64,000 nt of DNA from Pyxidicoccus parkwaysis (GCF_017301735.1 NZ_CP071090.1:5756001-5820000); one strand, 5' to 3'; counted from the stretch's first letter, positions 27,173 through 36,329 are shown. The notes: generated from the sequence alone by a model not told the origin. Program-made: numbers and translations.

Positions 27173-28588
27173 GTGCTGCTGAAGGAACGCTTCCAGATAA
27201 ATCGGCCGCTCGAGGAGCTGGAGCTCAACCTCGTGCGCGCGGCCATGGCGTCCCCTCACCTGCTGGACGCGCGCGAGGAGGCCATCCTCCGCACCGCGCT
27301 GTCGCTGGCACGGCTCTACAAGGTGCAGCACGGCGAGCTGGACGTGGGCGTGGGCGCGCTGCTCACGCCCTTCCGTGAGGAAGTCGAGCGGCGCCTGACG
27401 CCCGTCCTCGGAGGCTCGCGCCCGCCCACCCGCGACAGGCTGGTGCCCCACGTGCGTGACCTACGCGAGCACGCCGCCCGGGCGCGCGACGCGGTGGCGA
27501 AGCGGCTGCGCGAGCGGGTGCCGCTGGAGGCGCTGGACCGCGAAATCCGCCAGAAGGAATTGGTGCTCGTCGCGGGCGGCGGCGGCGGCACCGCCTTCGT
27601 GTACCTGGGCGTGATGAGCCTCTTGGACGAGCACGGCCTGGAGCCGAAGCTGATTGCGGGCGCGTCCATGGGCGCCGTCCTCGCCATCATCCGCGCGCGC
27701 ATGGCGCGCTTCGACCCCACGGAGATGATCAACATCGTCCGGGGGCTGTCCTTCCGGAAGCTCTTCCGCTTCATCTCCACGGAGAGCCGCTACGGCCTGC
27801 CCGCCGCGCTGCGCCTGTTCCTGCGCGCGGGGCTGGGGCGCTTCTTCGGCGCGGGGCCCGAGGGCAGCGGGCTGCGGCTCAAGGAGTTGCCCATCCCCAC
27901 CATCATCTCGGTGGGAGGCATCCGCCGCGGCATGCTGCCCCGCCCGCTGGAGTACTACGAGCGCCTGCTGGGCACGAGCCCGCTGGGCCTGCTCAACCCC
28001 GCGGGCGTGGCCCGGCGCATCCAGGCGGCCATGGGCGCCGTGGCGGAGCTCTTCACGCGGCCGGAAATCACCATGCGCCTGCACCTGGGCGCGGACGACG
28101 CCACCTCCGAGTTCGACGCGCTGGACGCCGCGGGCTTCTCCTCCGCGCTGCCCGGCGTCATCCACTACGACGTGCTGCGCGAGGACCCGCGCATGCACGG
28201 CCTGCTGGAAGGGCTGCTCGCGCAGCACGGCGTGGCGCGCCTCATCGACGGCGGACTGGTGGACAACCTGCCCGCGAAGGCCGCGTGGAAGGCGGTGGCG
28301 CGCGGGCGCATCGGCACGCGCAACACGCTCATCGTCGGGCTGGACGGCTTCGCGCCCCGGCTGGCCACGCCCTTCTGGCTGCCCCTTCAGCGGCTGGCCG
28401 CGATGACGGTGGCGCCCAACCTGCCCTACGCGCACCACATCAAGCGGTTCTCCCGCACGCTGTCTCCGCTGGAGGTGGTGCCCAACGTGGAGCTGGCCTC
28501 GAAGGCCCTTCACCTGGGCCGCAAGGCACTGGCCGAGGACATGCCCTTCCTGCGGCGGATGCTCACGCCGCTGCCGCCGGTTCTCTGA
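27173..28588 (+). CDS. Patatin-like phospholipase
   Basis: 471 residues from GTG 27173. The patatin core begins with the Gly-rich oxyanion loop VAGGGGGTAFVYLGVMSLLDE. The nucleophile is S165 in GASMG and the dyad Asp is D359 in IDGGLVDN, completing the Ser-Asp dyad that hydrolyses acyl-esters. An N-terminal helical extension of about 125 residues precedes the domain. The active-site cap holds LELPIPTIISVGGIRRG-like segments. No signal peptide is seen, so it is probably cytoplasmic or membrane-peripheral. It follows the MoxR ATPase by 16 nt. Bacterial patatins range from housekeeping lipases to phage-defence effectors; no defence partner is visible here. Confidence 0.88.
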   Translation: MLLKERFQINRPLEELELNLVRAAMASPHLLDAREEAILRTALSLARLYKVQHGELDVGVGALLTPFREEVERRLTPVLGGSRPPTRDRLVPHVRDLREHAARARDAVAKRLRERVPLEALDREIRQKELVLVAGGGGGTAFVYLGVMSLLDEHGLEPKLIAGASMGAVLAIIRARMARFDPTEMINIVRGLSFRKLFRFISTESRYGLPAALRLFLRAGLGRFFGAGPEGSGLRLKELPIPTIISVGGIRRGMLPRPLEYYERLLGTSPLGLLNPAGVARRIQAAMGAVAELFTRPEITMRLHLGADDATSEFDALDAAGFSSALPGVIHYDVLREDPRMHGLLEGLLAQHGVARLIDGGLVDNLPAKAAWKAVARGRIGTRNTLIVGLDGFAPRLATPFWLPLQRLAAMTVAPNLPYAHHIKRFSRTLSPLEVVPNVELASKALHLGRKALAEDMPFLRRMLTPLPPVL

Positions 28589-28592
28589 TGCG

Positions 28593-28615
28593 GCGCGAAA
28601 ACCTTTTCGTGCTTT
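28593..28615 (+). terminator. Probable terminator after the patatin gene
   Basis: GCGCGAAAA-CC-TTTTCGTGC followed by TTTG, starting 5 nt after the stop. The stem is nine pairs with one G-T, and the loop is very tight. Confidence 0.5.
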
Positions 28616-28689
28616 GACCTCATAGGGCCGGGCTGGCATGAAGGTCCGGGCAGTCCCTTCCTGAAATCCCCCGCAGAAGGAACCTTCGA

Positions 28690-29637
28690 ATGAGCTCGAC
28701 CTCGAGTAGCACGTTGCGCGCGGAACAGATCTGGCTCGATGGGAAGATGGTGAAATGGGACGAGGGCCAGGTGCACGTGATGACGCACGCGCTGCACTAC
28801 GGGCTCGGCGTCTTCGAGGGCATCCGGGCGTACAAGACGCATGACGGCCGCCTCGCCGTGTTCCGCCTGCGCGAGCACATCCAGCGCCTGCTCGACTCGG
28901 CGCACATCATCCAGCTCAAGATGCCCTACTCCGAGGACGAGCTCGTCGAGGCGTGCCTGGAGCTGTTGCGCCGGCAGAAGACGCTCTTCGCCAACGGCGC
29001 CTACCTGCGCCCGGTGGCCTTCATGGGCGACGGCGCCATGGGCCTGGGCGCGGTGAATCCCACGCGCGTGTCCGTCACCGCCTGGGACTGGGGCGCGTAC
29101 CTGGGCGACAAGGGCCTCAAGGACGGCATCCGCGCCAAGGTCAGCTCGTTCACGCGCATGCACGTCAACGTCAACATGGTGCGCGGGAAGATTACCGGCC
29201 AGTACGTCAACTCCATCCTCGCCAAGCGCGAAGTGGTGAATGCGGGCTACGACGAGGCCATCCTCCTGGACATCAGCGGCTTCGTGGCCGAGGCGTCCGG
29301 CGAGAACATCTTCATGGTGAACAAGAAGGGCGTCATCAAGACGCCGCCGCTGTCCTCGCCCATCCTGGACGGCATCACCCGCGACACGGTCCTCCGCCTG
29401 CTGCGCGACAGCGGCCGCACCGTGGACGAGGTGACGTTCACCCGTGACGCCCTCTACATCGGCAATGAGATCTTCTTCACCGGCACCGCCGCCGAAATCA
29501 CCCCGGTGCGAGAGGTGGACAACCGCATGGTGGGCGACGGCAAGCCCGGCCCCATCACCCGCTTCGTCCAGGAGACATACTTCCGCACCGTGCGCGGCCA
29601 GGAGCCCCGCTACGCGGAGTGGCTCACCTACGTCTGA
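28690..29637 (+). CDS. ilvE: Branched-chain amino-acid aminotransferase
   Basis: A 315-residue fold-type IV PLP enzyme that interconverts Leu/Ile/Val and their 2-oxo acids with glutamate. Hallmarks: HALHYGLGVFEGIRAY near 33, the PLP lysine K167 in RGKITGQYVNS, GYDEAILLDISGFVAEASGENIFMV-type segment near 193, and the phosphate-binding TGTAAEITPV near 272. The ATG has AGAAGGAA upstream. It stands as a single gene between two candidate terminators or repeats. In myxobacteria branched-chain amino acids also supply precursors of iso-branched fatty acids, important for development and signalling; a link is general knowledge, not shown here. Confidence 0.95.
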   Translation: MSSTSSSTLRAEQIWLDGKMVKWDEGQVHVMTHALHYGLGVFEGIRAYKTHDGRLAVFRLREHIQRLLDSAHIIQLKMPYSEDELVEACLELLRRQKTLFANGAYLRPVAFMGDGAMGLGAVNPTRVSVTAWDWGAYLGDKGLKDGIRAKVSSFTRMHVNVNMVRGKITGQYVNSILAKREVVNAGYDEAILLDISGFVAEASGENIFMVNKKGVIKTPPLSSPILDGITRDTVLRLLRDSGRTVDEVTFTRDALYIGNEIFFTGTAAEITPVREVDNRMVGDGKPGPITRFVQETYFRTVRGQEPRYAEWLTYV

Positions 29638-29675
29638 GCCGGTACGCCTGAGCCGGTACACCTGAGCCGGCCCCA
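29634..29675 (+). repeat. Three tandem 14-bp repeats across the ilvE stop
   Basis: CTGAGCCGGTACGC, CTGAGCCGGTACAC and CTGAGCCGGCCCCA lie head to tail. The first includes the ilvE TGA stop, and each copy supplies a TGA in a new frame. Confidence 0.85.
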
Positions 29676-29792
29676 CGGCCCCCAGGGTGCGAGCATGCCT
29701 CCCCGCTCGCACCCCGTTCGGGCGCTGGTGACGTACCTGCAACCGCATGTCGGCTGCCCGCCGTGCGCTGGATGGGCTAGAACACGGGTCCG

Positions 29793-31130
29793 ATGGCTCC
29801 CGCCGGGTACGCGTACGACGACAATCCGTTCAAGCTCGAGAACCCGTCCATCCTGGACATCGCTCCCGCCGAGCCGAAGTCGGTGGAGGAGACGGGTCTC
29901 AAGATGGGCCTGCTGGCCGACATCGCCCTGAAGTTCCTGTACTACGCGGGCACCGGCACGGGCATGGCCATCGCGGACGAGATGCGCCTGCCATGGCCGG
30001 GCGTCATCGAGCACGTGGTGGACTTCCTCACCACGGAGAAGCTGGTGGACCTGCGCGGCGGCAAGGGCTTCGGCCGCGCCTCCGTGGAGTTCATCCTCAC
30101 CGAGAAGGGCCGCGAGTACGCGCGCGACGCGCTCACCCGCACCACCTACGTGGGCCCCGCGCCCGTGCCCATCGAGCAGTACAACGCCATCATCAGCAGC
30201 CAGACGGAGGAGACGCCCGTCGTCAGCCAGGAGGAGCTGGTGATGGCGCTCAGCCACCTCACCGTCCCCGCGGAGCTGATGGACAAGCTGGGTCCGGCCG
30301 TCAACTCGGGGCGCTCGCTGTTCCTCTACGGGCCGCCCGGCAACGGAAAGACGAGCCTCGCCGAGGCCGTCTCGCACATGTTCGGCGGCGAGGTGTACGT
30401 CCCGCACTGCCTCGAAATCGGCAATCAGATCATCCAGGTCCATGACCGGCTCATCCACACGCCGGTGTCCCTGGAGATGGGCCGTGACTCCTCCGGCCGC
30501 CGGCAGACCTTCGAGATGGACAACCGGTGGATGCTCTGCCGCCGCCCCGCCGTCGTGGTGGGCGGTGAGCTGACGCTGGAGACGCTGGACCTCATCTACT
30601 CGGAGAGCACCCGCTTCTACGAGGCGCCGTTCCAGGTGAAGGCCAACGGCGGCATGCTCCTCATCGACGACTTCGGCCGCCAGAAGGTCCACCCCACGGA
30701 CCTGCTCAACCGGTGGATTGTCCCCCTGGAGAAGCGGGTGGACTTCCTCACCCTGCACACCGGCAAGAAGTTCGAGATTCCCTTCGACCAGCTCCTCGTC
30801 TTCTCCACCAACCTGGACCCGAAGGAGCTGGTGGACGAGGCCTTCCTGCGCCGCATCAAGTACAAGATTGAAGTCACCAATCCCGACGAGGAGTCCTACC
30901 GGGAGATCTTCCGCCGCGTCTGCGAGGCGGCCGGCATCCCCTACGTCGAGCAGGCCGTCACGTACCTCGTCGAGCACTACTACAAGCCGCGCAGCATGGA
31001 CCTGCGCGCCTGCCACCCCCGCGATTTGGTGTCCCTCATCAAGGACGCGGCCCGCTACCGGCAGATACCGCCCGCGCTCTCCAAGGACCTGCTCGACCAG
31101 GCATGCGAGGTCTTCCTCGTCAATCTGTGA
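29793..31130 (+). CDS. AAA-family ATPase with N-terminal winged-helix-like region
   Basis: A 445-residue protein. Residues about 30-125 are helical with a winged-helix look (GLLADIALKFLYYAGTGTGMAIADEM, TTEKLVDLRGGKGF). The ATPase core has Walker A GPPGNGKT (180-187), Walker B MLLIDDFG near 288, and sensor-like LLVFSTNLDPKELVDEAFLRRI. A C-terminal helical lid (RACHPRDLVSLIKDAARY) follows. This lineage is widespread in myxobacteria and related phyla and usually annotated only as an ATPase. It is not in an evident operon. The ATG at 29793 has no strong ribosome-binding site. Partner and substrate are unknown. Confidence 0.8.
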   Translation: MAPAGYAYDDNPFKLENPSILDIAPAEPKSVEETGLKMGLLADIALKFLYYAGTGTGMAIADEMRLPWPGVIEHVVDFLTTEKLVDLRGGKGFGRASVEFILTEKGREYARDALTRTTYVGPAPVPIEQYNAIISSQTEETPVVSQEELVMALSHLTVPAELMDKLGPAVNSGRSLFLYGPPGNGKTSLAEAVSHMFGGEVYVPHCLEIGNQIIQVHDRLIHTPVSLEMGRDSSGRRQTFEMDNRWMLCRRPAVVVGGELTLETLDLIYSESTRFYEAPFQVKANGGMLLIDDFGRQKVHPTDLLNRWIVPLEKRVDFLTLHTGKKFEIPFDQLLVFSTNLDPKELVDEAFLRRIKYKIEVTNPDEESYREIFRRVCEAAGIPYVEQAVTYLVEHYYKPRSMDLRACHPRDLVSLIKDAARYRQIPPALSKDLLDQACEVFLVNL

Positions 31131-31246
31131 TGATTTCGTTGTTACAACCGCGCGGAATTTCTAGAATCCGCACGCCGTTGTACTGCTCGGCCGCATGCTT
31201 CGGGAGCCGCCCCTGGCGGGCCCGCGGCGAGAAGGAGCCGTAGTCC

Positions 31247-32089
31247 GTGAAGGAACGCTACCAGGACATCGACGAGAAGAACGAGGCGCTGCGCGAGTAC
31301 CTCGATATCTACAAGGAGAAGCAGCCGGCGCGCGAGTTCCTCGACAGGCTCGAGATGTCGTGGATCTACCACGACGCCGCTCTGGAGGGAGTCGTCTATA
31401 CCCACCAGGAGCTGATGGCCGCGCTGTTCCCTGGTCGCACCAACGCGGAAGCCTCCATGATTCCGGTCGTCCTCGAGATCCGGAACCACAAGGCCGTCTG
31501 CGACTACATCCGCGAGGAGGCGGCGGGCGCCAAGAAGCAGGCGCAAATCACGCTGACCACCATCAAGCGGATGCACGACCTGTTCCTGGGCAACACGCCC
31601 GAGGCGCAGCAGGAGCGCGCCCGCATGGAGCGCCGCGAGCGCACCGAGAAGGAGCTGGCCAAGGAGCGGGACCGCAGCGGCCTGCGCAAGGACATGCCGC
31701 TCCACCGCACGTACTTCCACGACATCTCCCAGCCCGCGAAGATCCAGGCCGAGCTGGAGAAGCTGGTGGACTACACGGCGAGCGCCGAGTTCCGCGAGTT
31801 CCACCCCATCAAGCAGGCGGCGACGGTGCAGCACCGCTTCCTGCAGATCTTCCCCTTCACCGAGCACAGCGGGAAGGTGGGGCGCATGTGCAGCAACCTC
31901 ATCCTGGTGCGCAACGGCTACATGCCGGCCATCATCCACAGCATCGACCGGCAGCGGTACTACGAGTCCTTCCGGGGCCCCGTGACTGCGTTCCGCACGG
32001 TGCTGATGGACGCCATGGAGAACTCGCTCGACAACGGCGTGAAGTTCTTCAAGGACCTCGCCCGGAAGTACAAGGCCATCAACAGCTAG
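31247..32089 (+). CDS. Fic-domain protein with degenerate active site
   Basis: 280 residues from GTG 31247, with GAAGGAG nine nt upstream. The Fic core helix region is recognisable: HPIKQAATVQHRFLQIFPF then TEHSGKVGRMCSNLIL. The canonical HPFx(D/E)GNGRxxR motif reads F202-P-F-T-E-H-S-G-K-V-G-R213. Catalytic His is Phe, the first Gly is His, Asn is Ser and the first Arg is Lys, while the final Arg and acidic residue remain. The N-terminal segment DAALEG (43-48) looks like the inhibitory (S/T)xxxE(G/N) motif with Asp for Ser/Thr. AMP transfer by the usual mechanism is therefore unlikely. It heads an operon with nfo, a DHH phosphoesterase and a cysteine desulfurase. Confidence 0.75.
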   Translation: MKERYQDIDEKNEALREYLDIYKEKQPAREFLDRLEMSWIYHDAALEGVVYTHQELMAALFPGRTNAEASMIPVVLEIRNHKAVCDYIREEAAGAKKQAQITLTTIKRMHDLFLGNTPEAQQERARMERRERTEKELAKERDRSGLRKDMPLHRTYFHDISQPAKIQAELEKLVDYTASAEFREFHPIKQAATVQHRFLQIFPFTEHSGKVGRMCSNLILVRNGYMPAIIHSIDRQRYYESFRGPVTAFRTVLMDAMENSLDNGVKFFKDLARKYKAINS

Positions 32090-32109
32090 CGCCCTGAAAT
32101 CCGGCCGCC

Positions 32110-32943
32110 GTGCTCATCGGTGCTCACGAGTCCATTGCCGGAGGCGTGAGCCGGGCCTTCGCGAGAGCGGAGGAGCACGGCGCCCGCTCGCTCCAGCTCT
32201 TCACCCGGAACGCGCGGGGCTGGAGCGCGCCGCCCCTCACCGACGAGGAGCGGCTCGCCTTCCGCTCGGAGGCGAAGCGCTCCGGCCTCCCCGTCATCGC
32301 CCATGGCAACTACCTGGTGAACCTCGCCGCCGAGGAGCCCGTGCACCGTGAGCGCTCCATCGCCTGCGTCGCCGAGGAGCTCACCCGCTGCGAGCGCCTG
32401 GGGATTGCGTACCTCGTCATGCACCCCGGCACGCACGCGGACGAGAAGCGCGGCCTCGCGCTGATTGCCCGGGGACTGGACGAGGTGCACGCGCGCTGCC
32501 CGCGCTTCAAGGCCCGCATCTGCCTGGAGGGCACGGCGGGCCAGGGCGCCTCGCTGGGTTGGCGCTTCGAGCACCTGGCGGAAATCCTGTCCCAGGTCAG
32601 TCACGAGAAGCGACTCGGGGTATGCCTGGACACCTGCCACCTCTTCGCGGCGGGCTACGACATCTCCACCGTCCGAGGGTACGAATCCGTCATGGAGGAA
32701 TGCGACCGCCAGGTGGGCCTGTCCCGCGTGTGCTGTTTCCACCTCAACGACTGTAAAAAACCCCTGGGATGTCGCGTGGATCGCCACGAGGAGCCCGGCA
32801 AGGGGGCAATCGGGCTCACGGCCTTCCGCTGCCTCGTGAAGGATGAGCGCTTCGTCGACACCATTGGTGTGCTGGAGACACCGTTCCCCGAACGTTATGG
32901 GGAGAACATCCGGCTTCTCGAATCCCTCGGCCGGAGGAAGTAA
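32110..32943 (+). CDS. nfo: Endonuclease IV (AP endonuclease)
   Basis: A 277-residue TIM-barrel enzyme of base-excision repair that cuts 5' of abasic sites with three zinc ions. The zinc-binding segments are all present in order: GAHESIAGG at the start, VMHPGTH, ICLEGTAGQG, GVCLDTCHLFAAGYD, CFHLNDCKKPLG, DRHEEPGKGAIG and VLETPFP. Length matches the family. It starts at GTG 32110, 20 nt after the Fic-like gene, and ends 12 nt before the DHH gene, so it lies inside a four-gene operon. The Cys-rich CCFHLNDCKK stretch is a small variation from the E. coli enzyme. Confidence 0.95.
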   Translation: MLIGAHESIAGGVSRAFARAEEHGARSLQLFTRNARGWSAPPLTDEERLAFRSEAKRSGLPVIAHGNYLVNLAAEEPVHRERSIACVAEELTRCERLGIAYLVMHPGTHADEKRGLALIARGLDEVHARCPRFKARICLEGTAGQGASLGWRFEHLAEILSQVSHEKRLGVCLDTCHLFAAGYDISTVRGYESVMEECDRQVGLSRVCCFHLNDCKKPLGCRVDRHEEPGKGAIGLTAFRCLVKDERFVDTIGVLETPFPERYGENIRLLESLGRRK

Positions 32944-32955
32944 AGAAGAGCACCC

Positions 32956-34098
32956 ATGCCCGTGACACACTCCTTCAACAGCCGCCGCGCCACCGGAGCC
33001 CCAGGCGGAGCTCCCGGAGGCCCCCTGGGGGGCGAGCTGACGGAGCCCCCGCCACGAATCGCCACCCTGCCCGCCCGCGACAAGCTGGAGCGACTGCTCA
33101 GGGTGGCGAAGGGCCACAAGAAGGCCCTCATCCTCACGCACGACAATCCGGACCCGGACTCCATGGCGGCAGCAGTAGCGCTCGCCCAGTTGCTGGAGCG
33201 CCGGGCGAACATGGAGGCCCACGTCGGCTACGGCGGCATCATCGGCCGGGCGGAGAACATCGCCTTCGTGAAGGTGCTGCGGCTGCCCATCTCCCACGTC
33301 TCGCAGATCGACTTCGACGAGTACGATTTGTTCGGTCTGGTGGACACGCAGCCCAAGGTGGGCAACCACTCGCTGCCGGCGCGGATGGACGCGCACATCG
33401 TCGTGGACCACCACCCGCTGCGCGAGGAGAGCCTCGCGTCGCCCTTCGCGGACGTGGGCGGTGACTTCGGCGCCACGTCCACCATGCTGGTGGAATACCT
33501 GCGCGCCGCGCGCCTGGAGCCCTCCGAGGAGGTGGCCACCGCCCTCTTCTACGGCCTCAAGGCGGACACGCGCGACTTGGGCCGCGAGACGACGCAGACG
33601 GACATCGACAGCTACCTGTGGCTGTTCCCGCGGATGAACAAGTCGATGCTCGCGCAGATAGAGCACCCGGAGCTGCCGGCGCGGTACTTCCAGCTCTACC
33701 ACACGGCCTTCGAGCGGGCGAAGGTGTACGGCACCGCCATCATCACGGATTTGGAGGAGGTCTACTCCCCGGACATGGTGGCCGAGGTCGCCGAGCGGCT
33801 GATGTTCCTCGAGGGGACGAAGTGGTCGCTCGCCTTCGGCACCTACCGCAACCAGCTCTACATGAGCCTGCGCGTGAAGGACCGGCGGATGAACGCGGGC
33901 CGCCTCATCCGCGAAATCTTCGAGGACTACGGCGGCTCCTCCGGAGGCCACGGCAGCATGGCGGGCGCGAGGCTGCCGCTGTCCGGCAAGGCGGCGCAGC
34001 GCAAGGCGCTCAAGCGTGAATTGGTGAATCGCTTCAAGGAAGCCTTCGGCGTCGCGGGCGAGCGGCCCGTGTCGCTGCTGTGCGCGCAGGACACGTGA
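32956..34098 (+). CDS. DHH/DHHA1 phosphoesterase (NrnA-like)
   Basis: A 380-residue protein. A Gly/Pro-rich N-terminal 35 residues lead into the DHH domain: LTHDNPDPDSMAAA (motif I), FGLVDTQPKVG (motif II), VVDHHPLRE (the DHH motif) and a fourth acidic motif in LFYGLKADTRDLG. The DHHA1 domain ends with SGGHGSMAGARLPL, which binds the nucleotide. NrnA-like enzymes degrade nanoRNA, pAp or cyclic dinucleotide-derived pGpG/pApA using manganese. Which substrate applies cannot be told. Its stop overlaps the next start (GTGA), so translation of the cysteine desulfurase is coupled to it. Confidence 0.88.
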   Translation: MPVTHSFNSRRATGAPGGAPGGPLGGELTEPPPRIATLPARDKLERLLRVAKGHKKALILTHDNPDPDSMAAAVALAQLLERRANMEAHVGYGGIIGRAENIAFVKVLRLPISHVSQIDFDEYDLFGLVDTQPKVGNHSLPARMDAHIVVDHHPLREESLASPFADVGGDFGATSTMLVEYLRAARLEPSEEVATALFYGLKADTRDLGRETTQTDIDSYLWLFPRMNKSMLAQIEHPELPARYFQLYHTAFERAKVYGTAIITDLEEVYSPDMVAEVAERLMFLEGTKWSLAFGTYRNQLYMSLRVKDRRMNAGRLIREIFEDYGGSSGGHGSMAGARLPLSGKAAQRKALKRELVNRFKEAFGVAGERPVSLLCAQDT

Positions 34099-35240
34099 TC
34101 TACTGGGACTACAACGCCGCCGCCCCGGTGCGTCCGGAGGTGGCGGCGCTCCTCTCCCGCGCCTTCTCCGAGGGCGGCTTCGGCAACGCCTCCAGCGTGC
34201 ACCAGGGTGGCCGCGACGCGCGCGCGAGGCTGGACGCCGCCCGCGCGAAGGTGGCCCGCGTGCTGGGCTGCGAGCCGAAGGAAATCACCTTCACCGGCTC
34301 CGGCAGCGAGGCGGACGCGCTGGCCCTCGTGGGCGCGTACCACGCGAGGCCCGTCCCCGAGCGCCGCCGCGTGGTGACCTCCGCGGTGGAGCACCCCGCC
34401 CTGCTGGGCGCGGTGGCGCAGTTGGAGCGCGAGGGCGCCAGCGTCGTGCGCGTGGCCCCGGGGCCGGACGGGCGCGTGCGCGCGGAGGACGTGCTGGACG
34501 CGCTGACACCGGACACGGCGCTGTGCTCGCTGATGTGGGCGAACAACGAGACGGGCGTGGTGCAGCCGGCCTCGCAAGTCGCTCGTGCGTGCCGGCAGCG
34601 CGGTGTGCTCTTCCACACGGACGCGGTGCAGGCGGCGGGCAAGGTCCGCATGTCGCTACGCGAGGTGGACGCGGACCTGCTGTCGCTGTCCGCGCACAAG
34701 TTCGGAGGCCCCCAGGGCGCGGGCGTGCTGGTGGTGCGCAAGGGCGTGGACGTCCGGGCTCTGACGCCGGGCCACCAGGAGGGAGGCCGGCGCGGCGGGA
34801 CGCAGAACGTGCCCTACGCGGAGGCCTTCGCGCTGGCGCTGGAGCTGGCCGTGGCGGAGCAGCCAGAGATTGCCGCCCGCGTGGGCGCGCTGCGAGACGC
34901 GTTCGAGCGCGAGGTCCTCGCGAGCCTCCCGGGCGTCGAGGTGAATGGCGCCGGCGCGCCGCGCGTGCCCAACACCAGCAACCTGCGCTTCGACGGCGTG
35001 GAGGGCGAGGCGCTGCTGATGGCGCTGGACTTGGACGGCATCTGCGTCTCCACCGGCGCGGCGTGCGCGTCGGGGACGCTGTCGCCCTCGCATGTGCTGA
35101 GGGCCATGGGCCTGACGCCGGCCCAGGCGCGCGGCAGCCTGCGCTTCAGCCTGGGCCCCTCCACCACCGGGGCGGAGGTGGAAGCCGTGCTCCGGGCGCT
35201 CCGCCAGCACGTGCCGAGAGTGCGCGCGCTGGCAGGCTAG
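34095..35240 (+). CDS. Cysteine desulfurase (NifS/IscS-type)
   Basis: 381 residues from GTG 34095, which overlaps the upstream stop in GTGA; another GTG at 34080 is possible. It is a fold-type I PLP enzyme: TFTGSGSEADALAL, the conserved His of AVEHPAL (H100), ANNETGVVQP, HTDAVQAAGK, the PLP lysine K202 in SAHKFGGPQG, GGGRRGGTQN-type loop, and the persulfide Cys C324 in STGAACASGTL. It takes sulfur from cysteine for Fe-S clusters or tRNA thiolation. There is no iscU, iscR or mnmA beside it, so it may be a tRNA-thiolation or accessory enzyme. Confidence 0.92.
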   Translation: MIYWDYNAAAPVRPEVAALLSRAFSEGGFGNASSVHQGGRDARARLDAARAKVARVLGCEPKEITFTGSGSEADALALVGAYHARPVPERRRVVTSAVEHPALLGAVAQLEREGASVVRVAPGPDGRVRAEDVLDALTPDTALCSLMWANNETGVVQPASQVARACRQRGVLFHTDAVQAAGKVRMSLREVDADLLSLSAHKFGGPQGAGVLVVRKGVDVRALTPGHQEGGRRGGTQNVPYAEAFALALELAVAEQPEIAARVGALRDAFEREVLASLPGVEVNGAGAPRVPNTSNLRFDGVEGEALLMALDLDGICVSTGAACASGTLSPSHVLRAMGLTPAQARGSLRFSLGPSTTGAEVEAVLRALRQHVPRVRALAG

Positions 35241-35246
35241 CGCCGC

Positions 35247-36329
35247 TCAGTGCCGCAGCGGCAACCGGAGCTGGAAGGTGGAGCCCTCCCCTCGCGAGGA
35301 GCGCACCGACAGCGAGCCCCCGTGCAGGCGCGCGAGTTGGGACGCGATGAACAGGCCCAGGCCGTGGCCACGCTCGGGGTCGTCGTCGACACGCTGGAAG
35401 CGGTCGAAGATGTTGGGCAGCTCCGCCGCCGGGATTCCCACGCCCCAGTCGCGCACGTGGATGACGGCCAGCCCGGGGCTCACGCCCAGGCCCAGCTCCA
35501 CCCGCTTGTGCTCGCCGCAGTACTTCACCGCGTTGGAGAGCAGGTTGTTGAGCACCTGCCGCACCCGCTCCGCGTCGAAGGAGAGCTTCACCGGCTCCTC
35601 GATGCCCGTCAGCAGGAACTCCACCCTCGGCTCCAGCTCGCGCCACTCGCCAATGAGCTCCTTGAGGAACGGCACGAGGTCGCAATACGCGGTCCGCAGC
35701 TCCACCTTCCCTTCCGACAGCCGCCCCGCGTCGAGGATGGAGGTGATGAGCTGGTTCATCCGGTCCAGTTGGCGGAGCACCGCCTCCGCGGACCGGCACT
35801 CGGCGTCGCCCCCCCGCTGCGCCACCTTGCGCAGCAGCATCTGGGCATTGAGCCGCGCCGAGCTCAGCGGCGTCTTGAGCTCGTGGGCCACCCAGCTCAC
35901 CAGCTCCTCGCGCGCCACTCCGGAGGCCGGCCGCGGCTCGCGGGAGGCCACGTGCTTTGGAGGCCCGGGCACGGACGAAGGCCGCGAGCTCAACGCCTGC
36001 GTGACGGCCGCCTCGAAGCGGGCCAGGTCCACGGGCTTGGCCAGGAAGGCGTCGGCCTCGTCGCGCCCCGCGGGCCGGGCCGCGCTCAGCAGCACGAAGG
36101 GCACGGCGGCCAGGCGGGGCTCCGCGCGCAGGGCCCGCAGCAGCTCCATGCCCGTGCGCCGCGGCATCATGTGGTCGCTGACCACCAGGTCCGGCGGCTC
36201 CGTGCGCGCCAGCGTCAGCGCCTCCTCGCCGTTGTGCGCCCGCACCGCGCGGTGGCCGAGGGCCTCCACCACCTCGGCGAAGATCTCGAGCAGCGCCTCT
36301 TCGTCTTCCGCGATGAGGACGAGGCTCAT
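35247..36329 (-). CDS. Receiver-histidine kinase (response regulator fused to kinase)
   Basis: 360 residues from ATG 36329, whose ATG overlaps the KaiC-like stop (ATGA). The receiver domain (1-115) has an acidic pair in IAEDEEALL, phospho-acceptor D52 in VVSDHMMPRRTG and K98. A short linker is followed by a HisKA dimerisation domain with phospho-site H149 in SWVAHELKTPLSSARLNAQML. The HATPase_c domain has an N-box (LNNLLSNAVKYCG), G1 (RDWGVGIP) and G2 (GHGLGLFI). There is no membrane span, so it is cytoplasmic and probably signals through the coupled KaiC-like ATPase. The receiver lies at the N-terminus, the reverse of ordinary hybrid kinases. Confidence 0.92.
   Translation of the reverse strand: MSLVLIAEDEEALLEIFAEVVEALGHRAVRAHNGEEALTLARTEPPDLVVSDHMMPRRTGMELLRALRAEPRLAAVPFVLLSAARPAGRDEADAFLAKPVDLARFEAAVTQALSSRPSSVPGPPKHVASREPRPASGVAREELVSWVAHELKTPLSSARLNAQMLLRKVAQRGGDAECRSAEAVLRQLDRMNQLITSILDAGRLSEGKVELRTAYCDLVPFLKELIGEWRELEPRVEFLLTGIEEPVKLSFDAERVRQVLNNLLSNAVKYCGEHKRVELGLGVSPGLAVIHVRDWGVGIPAAELPNIFDRFQRVDDDPERGHGLGLFIASQLARLHGGSLSVRSSRGEGSTFQLRLPLRH

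Noticed and set aside
31158..31178. Small inverted repeat GCGGA ... TCCGC around TTCTAGAA
   Set aside because: Five-base arms, no T-run, and no gene context that needs it.
34080..34094. Upstream GTG start for the cysteine desulfurase
   Set aside because: The GTG at 34095 overlaps the DHH stop in the common GTGA arrangement and begins at the conserved N-terminus.
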